From Paraspadella gotoi (lineage: Eukaryota > Chaetognatha), in NCBI GenBank assembly GCA_051294375.1, contig CM119270.1:18139710-18203709 (forward strand): a stretch of DNA of 64,000 nucleotides, read 5' to 3'. Shown here piece after piece: positions 1 to 12,830 of the stretch; position 1 is the stretch's first letter; every line of letters starts with the position of its first letter. The notes under the pieces were generated by a model. It was given only the letters and a program-made list of their open reading frames with translations. It did not search any database and had not been told where the DNA came from. The translations under genes were made by a program, and so were the position numbers.

Positions 1-1119
1 NNNNNGGAGAAGAGGGGGAACGAGGACGATGGCGGGCCGGAGAGTCAAGAGAGCGAGCGCGACATGCATGGAATAAAGGAAGGGGAAAAGAATGTGAGAG
101 CCGGTAGGATAGGAGGGGCGGATGAGATGAGAGAGAGAGAGGGGATCCTGGTAGAGGGGGAGGATAGGAGCCCTGAAGACCGAGAGTTGAGAGAGAGAGA
201 GAGAGTGAGAGAGGAGATGAGAGAGAGAGACGAGAGAAGAAGAGAAGAATTAGAAGTAGAGGGAGAGGAACTTAAGATAGTAATTCGTTACCTGGTTTTG
301 CACTCATTTTTCAACCGTTGAATTTTTATAAATCACAAAAACTACAGGCAAGGATGCCGTTGCTTATTTCCAGTTATATTCTGTTTTTATTTTAGAAGAG
401 AGGAGATAGGTATTACACCGACGGACCAGAATTAGAGACAGATAATAATGAAATGAAAGAAATTTCAAATAATACGTATAAAATACAAATTAATCAGAAA
501 CTCAATCTTCTGACATTTAAACTTTTTTCCCACAGCGTTAAGCACTAATTTTTCAATTTAAAAGTGAGACGATTTTGATTTCGTGAAAAGAATTGGTTTA
601 AAAAAAACTGACGAAGATCTTTTTGTTTCCGAACCTCAAAGACTAACAGCAAACGCTTGTGAGCGGAATTTACGGAAAGTAGTTGAAAACCAAAAGCAAT
701 GTCCATTGAAATTGAACTTTTGTGAAAAAGTAACCTAGTGGTAAAATAGAACGAGAAATGAAATTTCAGATTCATCGAAATACGAATCGTACCCGTTTTC
801 ATTAAAATATCCATTTCTGCCCTCTATAACTCGACTACCACTCCTGTTGAAACAAAAAGAATATTTTACAAAAAATAACCTTGAAAATGTGTTCGAACAC
901 GAAGTACGCGACATTCTGTATTAGGTGGACACCGCAAGAACCCAGGAATCTTAAATTGAAAATGAGATTTGTAATTTTTTTTTCTCGAAGATTTTGGCTT
1001 ATTTTATTCTATACAATCCAATAAGAAATAACTGAAAGGCGGCGTTGCTCTTGCAGTATTTTTAATTTTAAAAACCAAGGTAAAAACAAACAATAACCAG
1101 GAGCAGAATTGTCTTCAAC
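1..1119. other. GA-rich start then AT-rich DNA, no supported gene
   Basis: The first 270 bases are purine-rich with (GA)n; the 85-codon frame there is Glu/Arg low-complexity. 300-1119 is AT-rich and has no recognised content. Confidence 0.5.
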
Positions 1120-1370
1120 ATTACAAATTAGGACAACAGTTCTTTGAAACTATACCCACTCATTGATAGGCGAAGCCAGGTACTCTGGGAGTGAAATAAA
1201 CGAGACTGTGAGAGAAGTACTGATTGAACTTGCAGAGACCCTGCTATGTCACTTATCTTGTAAGGAGTGATGGGAGGCCCTTAAACCACAAAAGCCTGTC
1301 CAAAGTCAAATTTTTATATTGGATTGTATCAATTTCACTTACAATTAAAATATTTTTATATGAAAATTGA
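1120..1370 (+). repeat. Dispersed 0.33-kb repeat family, copy
   Basis: Contains GAAGCCAGGTACTCTGGGAG, then AGTGATGGGAGGCC and AAGCCTGTCCAAAGTC in the same order as copies at 48740-49260, 54360-54900 and, inverted, 9890-10290 and 55890-56230. Confidence 0.75.
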
Positions 1371-1471
1371 AGTTTAAACGCAGAAAGTTGGATCAAAACT
1401 TAAAAGATTATATTTACACTCATATATTCTTCTCTTTGTCATTTCCGCTACTATAATGTATCTCTTCTGAG

Positions 1472-1507
<36 letters not shown>

Positions 1508-2945
1508 AGTAACCTACCGAGCTCCTCTCGCGATCTCTGTCTCTACTCTCTCTTCTCTCTCCATATCTTCTCATCTCTTCTCTCGTCGTTCATAAAAGGG
1601 AACCCAATCATTATCTTATCCAAACACAAATATATACGCAGCCGTGATTCTACATCGCCGAGTCTGTGATTCCAGGACAGAGAGAGAGAAGAGAGAGAGA
1701 GACCAGATAGAGGGGAGAGAGAGAGAGTAGAGAGGAGAGATGAGATGACGCAGAGAAAGACCACGACAGAGACGAGAGATACATCCGGCGTCTCTTTGAA
1801 TTTAGTGAGCGCGGGAGATGACAACATGACCCTCGGGGCCACTCCGGCGATGGCACTAAGAGAAAAGAGAGAGATAAAGACGAGAGATGAAGGAGAGACG
1901 GGACGATGAGAGACGAGAGAGAGGGAAGAATTGGAAGAAGACGACGGATGAGGACGAGATTGAGTAGACCTGAGAGAGCTTACAACTCTAAGTGCATGCA
2001 CGTCTTAGCAGCGGGTAATGCGGTGTCTGCTAGAAGAGTGGGTCTTGTAATCATTACGCGGTTATGGACCTCATCTTGGGCTGAAAAAAGGAAAAAAATT
2101 GGGAATAAAAAAACAACTATCTTAAACTCTCTCCTCTCGTCCTCTCTCTTCTCCTGTCTTCTCTCCTCTCTCTCTACCTCTCTCTCTCTCTCTCGTCTCT
2201 CTCCTCTTTCCTTGTTCCTCAACATAGCTTTGCCATCAAGTTAGCCCATCACGTTCGGTTCGACCAGGCAAAGGAGAGGAAGGAGGAAGAGCGTAAGAGG
2301 AAGGAGGCGGGTGGAAAGCATACCGACGGGCAAAGAAGCGCATAGGAGCAGACAGCTTCCGGCCATCAGAAAACGCGCCATCATGGTTGGCAGCCAAAGC
2401 CGAACATTCATTCCACATCACGGCCAACCTCTCCTCCTCTCCTCATCTCTCTATCTCTCTCTCTCTCTCTCTCTTCTCTCCTCGTCTCTCTCTCGTCTCT
2501 CATCGATCTCTTCTCTCTCCTTCGATTCTCTCCAGGGAGTTCTTTCCTACCCGTTCCCCGCTCGTCTCCTTCCTCTCGATTCTCCTCTTCCTTCTTTTCT
2601 CACTTTCTCTCTCTCTCTCACTCCTCGTCTCTCATATTCTCTCCTCGATGCTATTTCCTCTCGTTTCTACTCAATCTGCTCTTCTATTCTCTACTCTCTC
2701 TCGTCTCTCTCTTCCTTATTCCTTTCCCATCCCTCTTCCACCTTCTTTTCGTCTCTGTCTCCCTCTTTCTCTCTCTGTTTTTTTTCTTCCATGCTCTTAA
2801 TTCCCTCTCATTCCTACTGGTTGCTTTCATCGACGACGAAAGAAATTCTGCTCCCGACACTTTTTACCTTTCGGCCGCCAAAAATTTTTTGGGCTTCATA
2901 CATTCTCCATCTCTCTTCTCCTCTCCAACCTCTTCTCTGTCTCCT

Positions 2946-2977
<32 letters not shown>

Positions 2978-3884
2978 CTCTTCCTCTCTCTCTCTCTCAG
3001 GGAAAAAACGGTGTGAGAGAGAGGAGAGCGAAGCAGAATAATCAGAAGACGAAATCATAAAAATGAAAAAAGTTTAAAAAAAAAAAAATCCGTCGAAGAA
3101 GATTTTTCTCCCGGCGTCCCTGCCCTTGGAAGGATTAATCTCGAAAAGAAAAAACAGAAAACGAGCGACGAAACTGTTTTGTTTTTTTGTTTTTTTTCCT
3201 TTTTCAATCTTCTCATCTGTAGTTTATCTTTTTTCATTCTTATCTTTCTTTTCTTATCTTTCTCTTCTTATCTTTCTTTTCTTATCTTTCTCTTCTTATC
3301 TTTCTTTTCTTATCTTTCTCTTCTTATCTTTCTTTTCTTATCTTTCTCTTCTTATCTCCTTTCCTTTCTTCCTTTCTCAACTTGTTTCTCTCCCAAATAT
3401 AGTAATAACTTTTCCTAGTCATTGTCAATTTTATTCTATTCTACCATTTTATGATACCTTACCGCATTTTTTTTTCTCCTTCGACCGCAATTTTTAAGTC
3501 ACTTACTGTATTTTCTTTCTATCTTTCTTCGTATGAGACGGACTCCGCTGTATCTGTCTTCTCTCTCGTTGTATCGACGAAAAAATTCCACCGACAAAAA
3601 AACAACAAAATATTTACGTCGCCGACGGAGAATATTCGCCATTTTTCGCTCTACGGATATTTACTTCTTTTTTTTCCTAAACTTTGATAAAAACATAAAT
3701 AAAATAAAACTACAACAACAACAACAACAATAACAACAACAAAATAAAAAAATACTTGACTAAATTCTACGAATCGTAAGTTTCAAAAAAAAATTCGTCT
3801 TTTTTTTTCAGTTTCTGAAAAAAAAATTATTAATTAGTTTTTCGGTGACAACGTTTTTTTATGTTTCGTTTTTGAATATGAAGA
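1371..3884. repeat. Polypyrimidine/polypurine block with (CT)n tracts
   Basis: (CT)n at 1475-1504, 2453-2475 and 2949-2999; a minisatellite of TCTTATCTTTCTTT-type units at 3238-3356; (CAA)n at 3711-3740. All frames are low-complexity. Confidence 0.85.
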
Positions 3885-4109
3885 NNNNNNNNNNNNNNNN
3901 NNNNNNNNNNNNNNNNNNNNNNNNNNNNNNNNNNNNNNNNNNNNNNNNNNNNNNNNNNNNNNNNNNNNNNNNNNNNNNNNNNNNNNNNNNNNNNNNNNNN
4001 NNNNNNNNNNNNNNNNNNNNNNNNNNNNNNNNNNNNNNNNNNNNNNNNNNNNNNNNNNNNNNNNNNNNNNNNNNNNNNNNNNNNNNNNNNNNNNNNNNNN
4101 NNNNNNNNN
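3885..4109. other. Assembly gap (225 N)
   Basis: N run. Other gaps: 5070-5094, 7011-7199, 10520-10701, 10836-11120, 11218-11434, 12763-12786, 31600-31624, 41923-42557, 44249-44273, 46461-46903 and 47934-47958. The repeated 25-base length points to placeholder gaps of unknown size. Confidence 0.98.
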
Positions 4110-4414
4110 GGTGGTGGCACGCATTGGGGTGGAAAAAAAAAGAAGGTTAAGGGGGTTGGAAAATACGTGAGGAGAAGAGGGTAGAAAATAAGGGTTTGAA
4201 AAAAGATCGGAGGTAGGAGAAAGATCGTCAATATGTCAATTGACACGTTTTTTTAAAAAAAGACTAACATCAATTGTTAAATCCGCGCGGTCGGGAGTGA
4301 TACGAGGTTACGGGTGGCAATTTTAGGGTGCGCAAAAGAAACCTAATGAGTTCTCCCGCCTTCTTTCTCCCGGGTGATACGAAAAATACTAGGCTTCGGT
4401 CAACCACACCACCT

Positions 4415-4494
<80 letters not shown>

Positions 4495-4519
4495 GTTCTC
4501 TCTCTCATCTCTCCTCAAC

Positions 4520-4941
4520 TCTGCATTTTTTTTCGATAAAGTGGGCAAACCCTCGGCCAATATTTGGGTGTCCGCTCGCCGTTTCCGTGGTCAGCTTTCC
4601 GGTGATGATCTGCAGTGCAAGGTTGAATTGTCACGGATGAGAAAGATGAAGGGGTGACGCGACAGACGACGGCGACGGACGACGACGCGACGACGACGCT
4701 GAGAGAGGACGGTTCTTTGCGGTTTGTTTCTTCTTCCGGGAGAGAAAACTTAATGTGCTGTATAAAAAACTAATGAGGGAGGGAAGAAGAGAGAGAAGAG
4801 GGTAGCAGAGAGCAGGAGAGGAGACGAAGGCGAGGGGCGGAAGGCGGATAGGGAGGGGGGAAGAAGAGGAAGAGAGAGAGAAAGAGAGAGAGAAAATGTA
4901 GAGAGAGAGGGGAAAAACCTGCAAATTTAAAGGGCAAACGT

Positions 4942-4982
<41 letters not shown>

Positions 4983-4991
4983 TTTTTTTTT

Positions 4992-5048
<57 letters not shown>

Positions 5049-5069
5049 AGCAAGGTTGGCTGGGCAATA
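4520..5069. repeat. Duplicated block, copy 1
   Basis: Contains AAGTGGGCAAACCCT, CCGTTTCCGTGGTCAGC, GATGAGAAAG, a (CGA)n-like stretch, CTTCTTCCGGGAGAG and a poly-T run of about 100 bases ending in GCAGCAAGGTTG. Copy 2 at 7245-7610 has the same order. Confidence 0.8.
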
Positions 5070-5094
5070 NNNNNNNNNNNNNNNNNNNNNNNNN

Positions 5095-6097
5095 TCTTTG
5101 CCCGGGGATAAAGAAACAAGCATGCCCCAGCGATGACCGACAATGAATAAGAATCAAAGTGAAAGGATGAATGTGGATGAATACGGACGAGGTTCGATGA
5201 ATAAAAATGAAGAAAAGAGGAAAGAGCGAATAAACGTGGAAGACGATCGCGATATAAAGATAAATTAACTAATATCATATGTAATTAATAAAGAGTATGA
5301 ACGAAAATTGATAATACGTAAATATCCTGAGGAAATAAAAATGATCGGTCGACGGAAAAGTCGTATTTTCTTCTGATTGGCTGATGACCTTGTGAATAAC
5401 GTGAGAAGCAAATGTTCGCCATTGTGTCGTCAGTCGTGGGAACGAGGACGACTGTGAATGACTGTGAGAGACTGTGAGAGAGACAGAGGAATATTGATAT
5501 TCGCTGTGAAAAAACGGTTATTTTTATAGTAATTGTAATTTACGTAGCTCTTGATATTGAAGCCGGGTTGAGTTGTGATAAATGTAGCAGAATAATTTGT
5601 GGTTCATTTTAACTGAGATTGAGTTCTTCAATCTCATTTACATATTGTAGCGGCTTAGATCATTTCTCATATCTTTTGATACAGTTTTCATAGTAGTTTT
5701 CATGCCCCTCCGTTAGATAAACAGAAATGTTGTATATAAAAAAAAACTGTTAATATCGCAAATGTCAAGGGCACCGTCATTATGAGTGTATTTAAAAAAA
5801 TGTTCTTGTGAATGTTTATAATTGCTAATTAATTAAAAGATCGAGAAGCTCGTTAAAAAAATCATCTATCTATCTAACTATCTATCTATCTATTATCTAT
5901 TATCTATCAAAATAGTAGATAACAGTAAAAGACCTAAAGTGTCTTTTGTTTTTGTTTTTGTTTTTTTTCTTTTTTCTGTTTCATGTTTCGTCAGACTCTA
6001 TTACAGCGCTAATGACTTTTTTAAATCCTCTTTATTATTTTTCTTGGCGGCATGAAACGTCAGTGCCTCAGTCCGTCGGTCCGTCTGTCCGCCTGTC

Positions 6098-6136
<39 letters not shown>

Positions 6137-7010
6137 CTCTCTCTCAACACACCACACACATACTCGTCACGCCATATTGGCCATAACTCCGAAACCATTT
6201 TTTTATAATTTAAATAATGGTGCTTCGCGCGTTAATTTACGAATATAAAAAAAGAAAGGCCGTACGATTAAATTATCGACGGTTCGCTGAGCTCGCGATT
6301 TTAAACACAATAAATTGCGCGCGTGATGATTCGTCCTGGGCGGTTGTACGTTCAATTTAATAAATATGTTATGAAATCTTACCTATTCGATTAGTTCATT
6401 TATAACGTAACAATTGGCTTAAAAGCTATGTACGAAAACAATTCAAAAATTGATTGACAAAGCACACCAAAATAAATGTACGCTTTTATAATTCGAAAAT
6501 ATAAAAAAAGGAATAATATAAGAAAAGTGGTTAGCCTATTTGATCATGCCATGCCGTGCCATGCTTCACCCTTACGAAGCCCAAGAAATTTCCATGAGTT
6601 TCCATCTCTGCACTCATCGTGCGGCTTCATACGAGAGGAACTCGGGCTACGAAATTTTCACGACGCAACGACTTTGGCTTCATATTCGTTCATCGTCCAT
6701 TCATTCTTCGTTCATCGATAATTAAATCTTTGTTCATCTATCATTCATTCATGGTTAATCTTTGTTCATCGTTCATTCATCCTTCGTCCATTTTCGTTCA
6801 TCGATCATTCATTCTTCGTTAATCTTTGTTCATCGATCATTCATCCTTCGTCCATATTCGTTCATCGATAATTAAATCTTTGTTCATCTATCATTCATCT
6901 TCGTTCATAAATAATTCATCTTCGTTCATAAATCATTCATCATCGTTCATCGTTTTCTCTCGCACCAAAATTTTTTCCCTCTCAACTTTCTGGCTTCTAG
7001 TTCGGCTTCC
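5095..7010. other. AT-rich DNA with CTAT and TTCATCGTTCATTCA repeats
   Basis: (CTAT)n at 5864-5906, (CT)n at 6103-6134, and a degenerate TTCGTTCATCGATCATTCA minisatellite at 6685-6955. The Ser/Phe/Ile/His frames across it are artefacts. No gene. Confidence 0.6.
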
Positions 7011-7205
7011 NNNNNNNNNNNNNNNNNNNNNNNNNNNNNNNNNNNNNNNNNNNNNNNNNNNNNNNNNNNNNNNNNNNNNNNNNNNNNNNNNNNNNNNNNN
7101 NNNNNNNNNNNNNNNNNNNNNNNNNNNNNNNNNNNNNNNNNNNNNNNNNNNNNNNNNNNNNNNNNNNNNNNNNNNNNNNNNNNNNNNNNNNNNNNNNNNC
7201 CTCTG

Positions 7206-7236
<31 letters not shown>

Positions 7237-7244
7237 ACTCGTAC

Positions 7245-7508
7245 CTTTTTTTTCACATAAAGTGGGCAAACCCTGGCCAATTTTGGGTGTCCACTCCCGT
7301 TTCCGTGGTCAGCTTCGGTATGATTGGCAGGTGAGTTGATTGGTCACGATGAGAAAGTGAAGGGGGTGACGACGACGACGAACGACGACGACGACGACGA
7401 CGACGGTTTTTGTTTTCTTCTTCCGAGAGGAAATTAATGTCTGTATAAAAAAACTAAAATGAGGGGAGAGATGAGAGAGAGAGAGAGAGAGAAGAGAGAG
7501 ACGAGAAC

Positions 7509-7540
<32 letters not shown>

Positions 7541-7610
7541 GAGAGAGAGGAAACTGCAAATTAAGGCAAACGTCTTTTTTTTTTGCAGCAAAGTTGCTGC
7601 ATCAACAGTT
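7245..7610. repeat. Duplicated block, copy 2
   Basis: Same order as 4520-5069 with many small deletions and a poly-T run of only about ten bases. Both copies follow a (CT)n tract and an N gap, so an assembly duplication is possible. Confidence 0.8.
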
Positions 7611-7716
7611 TCCGGTGGGCAGGTGATTTTATTACTTTTCACCTTTTTGTTTAGAGCGTCCGTTCAGCGGCCTGTTTATGTTTTCTAATTCTAGATTCAT
7701 CAGGTAAGTTTTTTAT

Positions 7717-7748
<32 letters not shown>

Positions 7749-8249
7749 AGAGAGAAGAGAGAGAGAAGAGAGAGAGAGAGGAGCAGAGAGAGAGAGAGAA
7801 AGATGAGAGAGAGAGGGTGGGGGAGGGAAGGAGAGATGATATCGAAAGAAATAGAGAGAGAGAGAGGCAAACTCGCTGATTTCCCTGCAAAGTTATCACC
7901 CCACTAGATTTTTTACCTTGTTAATTATTTTTTTCCTTCATTTTTTTTTCGTTCATCATCGTTCTCCGCCCACCTCACGCCCCCCACGCCCCCCACCCCC
8001 CCCCGCAACCGGAACAATCGATTTCAACTCTAAATTCGATTTTTCTTTTTTTCGCGTGTGATGGGTTGGCGTTGCGTGCCGCGTACGTGCGCAAAAAAAA
8101 AAGCATAGTGGCTTAAATTCATCGTTAGTGCACGTGATTAGGGCGTTAGAAGCGCTGCGTGTGATTGCGGCGTTTAAGTGTGAATTTCTCTCCCACGAAT
8201 TCTAATACTATATACTATATATATACTATATATACTATATTCTAATACC

Positions 8250-8440
8250 CAGGTGACCGGCTGGCTCATTGCATAAAGCTCGTCACTGTCAGACCTCAGG
8301 TTCTATCCTAAACTGCAACCTCACATACAGGAGCTATGACTATGTGGACTACTGGAAACAAAACCCAGAAGCCTGGTTCCGTGCACCGGACCTCGGATGC
8401 TGGAGTGGCTTAATTCTTGCACACTACACAATACACATAT
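8250..8440 (+). mobile_element. Second tRNA-like SINE candidate
   Basis: TGGCTCATTGC (A-box-like) at 8262-8272 and GGTTCTATCC (B-box-like) at 8299-8308, with spacing close to a tRNA, preceded by an AT dinucleotide-rich stretch. The downstream body is not otherwise repeated in this window. It is not a functional tRNA because the arms do not pair. Confidence 0.35.
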
Positions 8441-8689
8441 ATGAATCAAAAATTACTTTTTTTATTTTCCTCGATTTCATTCCTTACCTATTCCTTACTT
8501 ACCACCTGCTTCAGCGCGCAGCCACATAACAACTTTCACAGTCACCCTGTCATCACTCACAACTCCTTTCTCCATTCACCGGCGCCACCTCCTCCAGCAC
8601 AACGAGGAAAACGCTTCTCTTTCCCGCCTTCAACTTTGACCCTCGAATCGGAGCCTCCCGCTGATTTAACCCAACCCTTTAATTTTATT

Positions 8690-9780
8690 GTCAACGAAGT
8701 TTTCCGATTTTTTTTTCATTTTTTTCTTTATTCGCTTTCATTTCTTCCTTCCTTTACACTTCTTTCCTCGCTTTCCTTTCTTCCTTCCTTTACTCCTTTT
8801 CTCTCTCTCTTTCCTTTCTTCCTTCCTTTACTCCTTTTCTCTTTCTCTTTCCATTCTTCCTTCCTTTACACTTCTTTCCTCGCTTTCCTTCTTCCTTTAC
8901 TGCTTCTTTCTTCATCATCTCTTTTTCTTCCTTTAACTCCATCCATCTCTTTCCTCTTTCCTTTCCTCACTTTCTACATGTCTTCCTTCTTCCTTCCCTA
9001 CTCCTTCTCTCTCTTTCTTCTTTCTTCTACTGTTCTCTTTCTTCCTTTTGACTTTCCTTCTCCTTACTTAGCCTCACTTTTACCTCCTTGCCTTTTCCTC
9101 CTCATTACACCTGCCTCCGCTTTTCTTCTCCTTCACTTACTCCTTTTTTACTCATCGCTCTTATCCTTCTTCTATCCTTTACTCCTTTCTCTCTCTCCTT
9201 TTCTTCTTCCTCCTTTACACTTCTTCCTCGCTCCTTTCATTCCTTCCTTTACTCCTTTCTCCTCTCTTTCTTCTTCCTTCTCTATACACTTCTTTCCTCG
9301 CTTCCTTTTTCTTTCCTTTACTCCTTTCCTCTTTCTCTTTTCCTTTCTTCTTCCTTTACACTTCTTCCGTGCTTTTCTTTTTTCCTTCTTTACTCCTTTT
9401 CTCTCCTCTTTCCTCTTCTTTTACCATATTTCCTCGGCTCCTTTCTGCCTTCCTGTACTTCTTTTCTCTCTCTCTTTCCTTTCTCCTTCTTTACACTTCT
9501 TTCCTCTTTCCTCTCTTTCCTCTCTTTCTTCGTTACTCCTCTTGTCTCTTTTCCTCTCTATACATCTTTTTAATCCTTCCTCCCTTATTACTCCCCACCG
9601 GATTGTATTAAATAGCGTCAGCAAGAGAGTTCACGAGAGAGAGAGAGAGACGAGAGAGAGAGAGAAGATAGAGAGAGAGAGAGTGAGAGAGAGAGAAGAG
9701 AAAGAGAAGAGAGAGAGAGAGAGAGAAGAGACGGAAGAGAGAGAGAGAGAAGAGAGAGAGAAGAGAGAGATGACTATAAG
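8690..9780. repeat. Polypyrimidine minisatellite followed by (GA)n
   Basis: CTTCCTTCCTTTACTCC-type units with CTTTTCTCTC fillers run from about 8740 to 9580, then (GA)n with A-rich breaks to 9770. The strand asymmetry leaves a 484-codon frame open, but its composition is almost only Ser, Leu, Phe and Pro. Confidence 0.85.
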
Positions 9781-9889
9781 AATCGCTCCAGTTTCCGCTA
9801 CGGTTTTTATTAGTCTTTCAGCTTCAATTGTTTCTTCAGCAAATCAAAAGTATTTTTTCCCAAAAGAATAATGAAATTGGTACACAACA

Positions 9890-10290
9890 ACAATAAAAAA
9901 TTATCCATTCATTTAATAAATAAGCTATCTTGCCCCGACTTGGACAGGCTTGGTGTTTAAGCCGCCATCACTCTGACAAATAACAACATAGCAGTCCCTG
10001 CAAGTTTTCAATCAAGACTCTGTCACAGTCTCGTTTATTCACTGTCCCAGATACTCGGCTTCCCCTATCAATGAAGTGGGAAATATTTCAAGAATTTTCA
10101 ATTGTATGAAAAGACCACTCCCTAAAGTATTTAGATCGGGAATACTTATTGTACTCCGCATCAGCCACATCAAAAATACAAGGAGCTGAATTTTATAAAT
10201 TGGACAAGACCAATATAAAAAATCCTATCATTTAATAAATAAGCATCTTCCCTGACCTTTGGACAACTTTGGTGTTTAAGACCTTCATCC
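9890..10290 (-). repeat. Dispersed 0.33-kb repeat family, inverted copy
   Basis: Reverse complement of the family described at 1120-1370. The start of a second unit (TAATAAATAAGC, then TTTGGACAACTTTGG) begins at 10230, so units occur head-to-tail here too. Confidence 0.75.
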
Positions 10291-10299
10291 ATCACCTTA

Positions 10300-11609
10300 A
10301 CAAGAAAGGAATACGCAAGTATCCTCAAATATTTCAAAATGTTAAAGATGCGTCTTTTGTTTTTTCTCTCATTTTCGTTCCCAATATTTCCGCTAGACGT
10401 CCTTTTAAATCTGTCCGCTTCTCGTCCGCTTTTCAGCTTTCGTTTCGATTCTTTTTTTTCCGCTCCTCGTCTTCTTTCCTCGACTCCCCTGCCCCCAATC
10501 GCCGCAACTCCTGCTCCTCNNNNNNNNNNNNNNNNNNNNNNNNNNNNNNNNNNNNNNNNNNNNNNNNNNNNNNNNNNNNNNNNNNNNNNNNNNNNNNNNN
10601 NNNNNNNNNNNNNNNNNNNNNNNNNNNNNNNNNNNNNNNNNNNNNNNNNNNNNNNNNNNNNNNNNNNNNNNNNNNNNNNNNNNNNNNNNNNNNNNNNNNN
10701 NGAGAGAGAGAGAACACAAAAGAACAAGGGGACAAAGAGAGACTTTTACAGCGGAGGACGTGATGGCCAAGTTGCGAATAGAAAAGAGAAAAAAAAACAA
10801 AGTACACAACTACGGAGACGACGACGACGACGACGNNNNNNNNNNNNNNNNNNNNNNNNNNNNNNNNNNNNNNNNNNNNNNNNNNNNNNNNNNNNNNNNN
10901 NNNNNNNNNNNNNNNNNNNNNNNNNNNNNNNNNNNNNNNNNNNNNNNNNNNNNNNNNNNNNNNNNNNNNNNNNNNNNNNNNNNNNNNNNNNNNNNNNNNN
11001 NNNNNNNNNNNNNNNNNNNNNNNNNNNNNNNNNNNNNNNNNNNNNNNNNNNNNNNNNNNNNNNNNNNNNNNNNNNNNNNNNNNNNNNNNNNNNNNNNNNN
11101 NNNNNNNNNNNNNNNNNNNNCGACGACGACGACGACAACGACGACGACGCAATAAAGTTGTTAGAAACCGGAAGTGGAAAACAGGGACAAGTGGAAGCGT
11201 GAACCAGGACGACAGAGNNNNNNNNNNNNNNNNNNNNNNNNNNNNNNNNNNNNNNNNNNNNNNNNNNNNNNNNNNNNNNNNNNNNNNNNNNNNNNNNNNN
11301 NNNNNNNNNNNNNNNNNNNNNNNNNNNNNNNNNNNNNNNNNNNNNNNNNNNNNNNNNNNNNNNNNNNNNNNNNNNNNNNNNNNNNNNNNNNNNNNNNNNN
11401 NNNNNNNNNNNNNNNNNNNNNNNNNNNNNNNNNNTTATGTACATATTTTTTTTTCTCAAAAAAAAAGACCAACGCCGAATCAACGTCTCCGGTCGTTGTG
11501 GCCAGCGACCCCACGCGGGCGTCCACGGAGACGGCGTCTCGCGGCGTCACGTGGCGTAGAGAAAGACGATCGACGACGGCGACATCTGGGAGAAAGAGAT
11601 TTCTCTTCG

Positions 11610-11675
<66 letters not shown>

Positions 11676-12002
11676 GCTCTTCTCTTCTAAGTCTCTCTCT
11701 CTCTTGTTTTGGATTTTCTTTCGGAGCGAGGAAACTCCAGCGACCTCTGCCCTCCACATAAATGCGAGCAGCAGAGAGAGAGAGAGAGAGGAAAGAGGGC
11801 AGACGAGAGAGAGAGAGATGATGATATGAGGAGACGCAAGAGGAGAAGAGAGAGAGAGAGAGAGATACCAAGGCCCCCTTATCCGCGCTGACTGATGACG
11901 CATTGGATTTCATGGTAGGGATCAGAGCGATTTCGCTGGAGGATCGAGTGGAAGAGAGAGAGAGGAGAAGAGAAGAGAGGAGAGAGAGGATAGAGACGAG
12001 AG

Positions 12003-12044
<42 letters not shown>

Positions 12045-12260
12045 ACACCATTTTCAAGTCGCTGATAAAAAATGCTTCTCGCTTCCAAGTCGGCGATAAG
12101 AGACGAAATATGACTCTCTCTCCATTTCTCTCTCTTTACGTCTCCCTCTCTCTCTCCCTCTTTCCTTGTCTCCTTCTCTATCTCTTCATCACCTCATTTG
12201 TCTCTCGTCACCATAACCATTCCCATGGTGTTCGACAACAACAACAACAAAGACTTCCGT
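10300..12260. other. Gap-riddled simple-sequence DNA
   Basis: (CGA)n flanks the 10836-11120 gap. (CT)n and (GA)n tracts lie at 11610-11700, 11772-11870 and 12008-12045. 11460-11600 is non-repetitive and CpG-containing but has no recognised frame. Confidence 0.6.
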
Positions 12261-12269
12261 CAAAGACGT

Positions 12270-12830
12270 CGAGGTGAATGAATAAAGGAATGAATGAAAG
12301 AATGAATGAATGAATGTATAAAACAATAAATGAATGAATGAATTAATGAATGAATGAATGAATGAATGAATTGAAATGAATGATGAATGAATGAATAAAG
12401 ATATAAGAATGAATATGAATGTATAAAAAATGAAGTTAAATGAATGGAATGATGCAATGAATGAATGATGAATGAATGAATGAAAAGATGAATGAAATAA
12501 AGAATGAATGAATGAATGAATGAATGAATGAAAAAATGAATGAAAGAGAGTGAATGAATAATGAGAATAAATAAATTAATGAATGAAAATAAAGGAATGA
12601 AATAAATGAATGAATGAATGAATGAATGAATGAATATATGAAAGAATTAATAAATAAATGAATGAAACAATGAATAATTGAATGAAACAATGAATAATTG
12701 AATGAAAAAATGAATGAATGTTATAATTAATGAATGAATGAATGAATGAATGAATGAATGAANNNNNNNNNNNNNNNNNNNNNNNNTGAATGAATAAAAA
12801 AATAAATGGATGAACGATGAAATTCATCCT
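12270..12830. repeat. (TGAA)n microsatellite
   Basis: TGAA units run over more than 500 bp with sporadic ATAAA interruptions and a 24-base gap (12763-12786). The Ile/His/Ser/Phe frames on the minus strand are products of the repeat. Confidence 0.9.

Noticed and set aside
2311-3060. 249-codon plus-strand frame
   Set aside because: Ser/Leu/Phe low-complexity over (CT)n DNA.
8417-9871. 484-codon plus-strand frame, the second longest in the window
   Set aside because: Its middle is almost only Ser, Leu, Phe and Pro from a polypyrimidine minisatellite and its end is Arg/Glu from (GA)n. The strand bias removes stops. No domain, start context or splice support.
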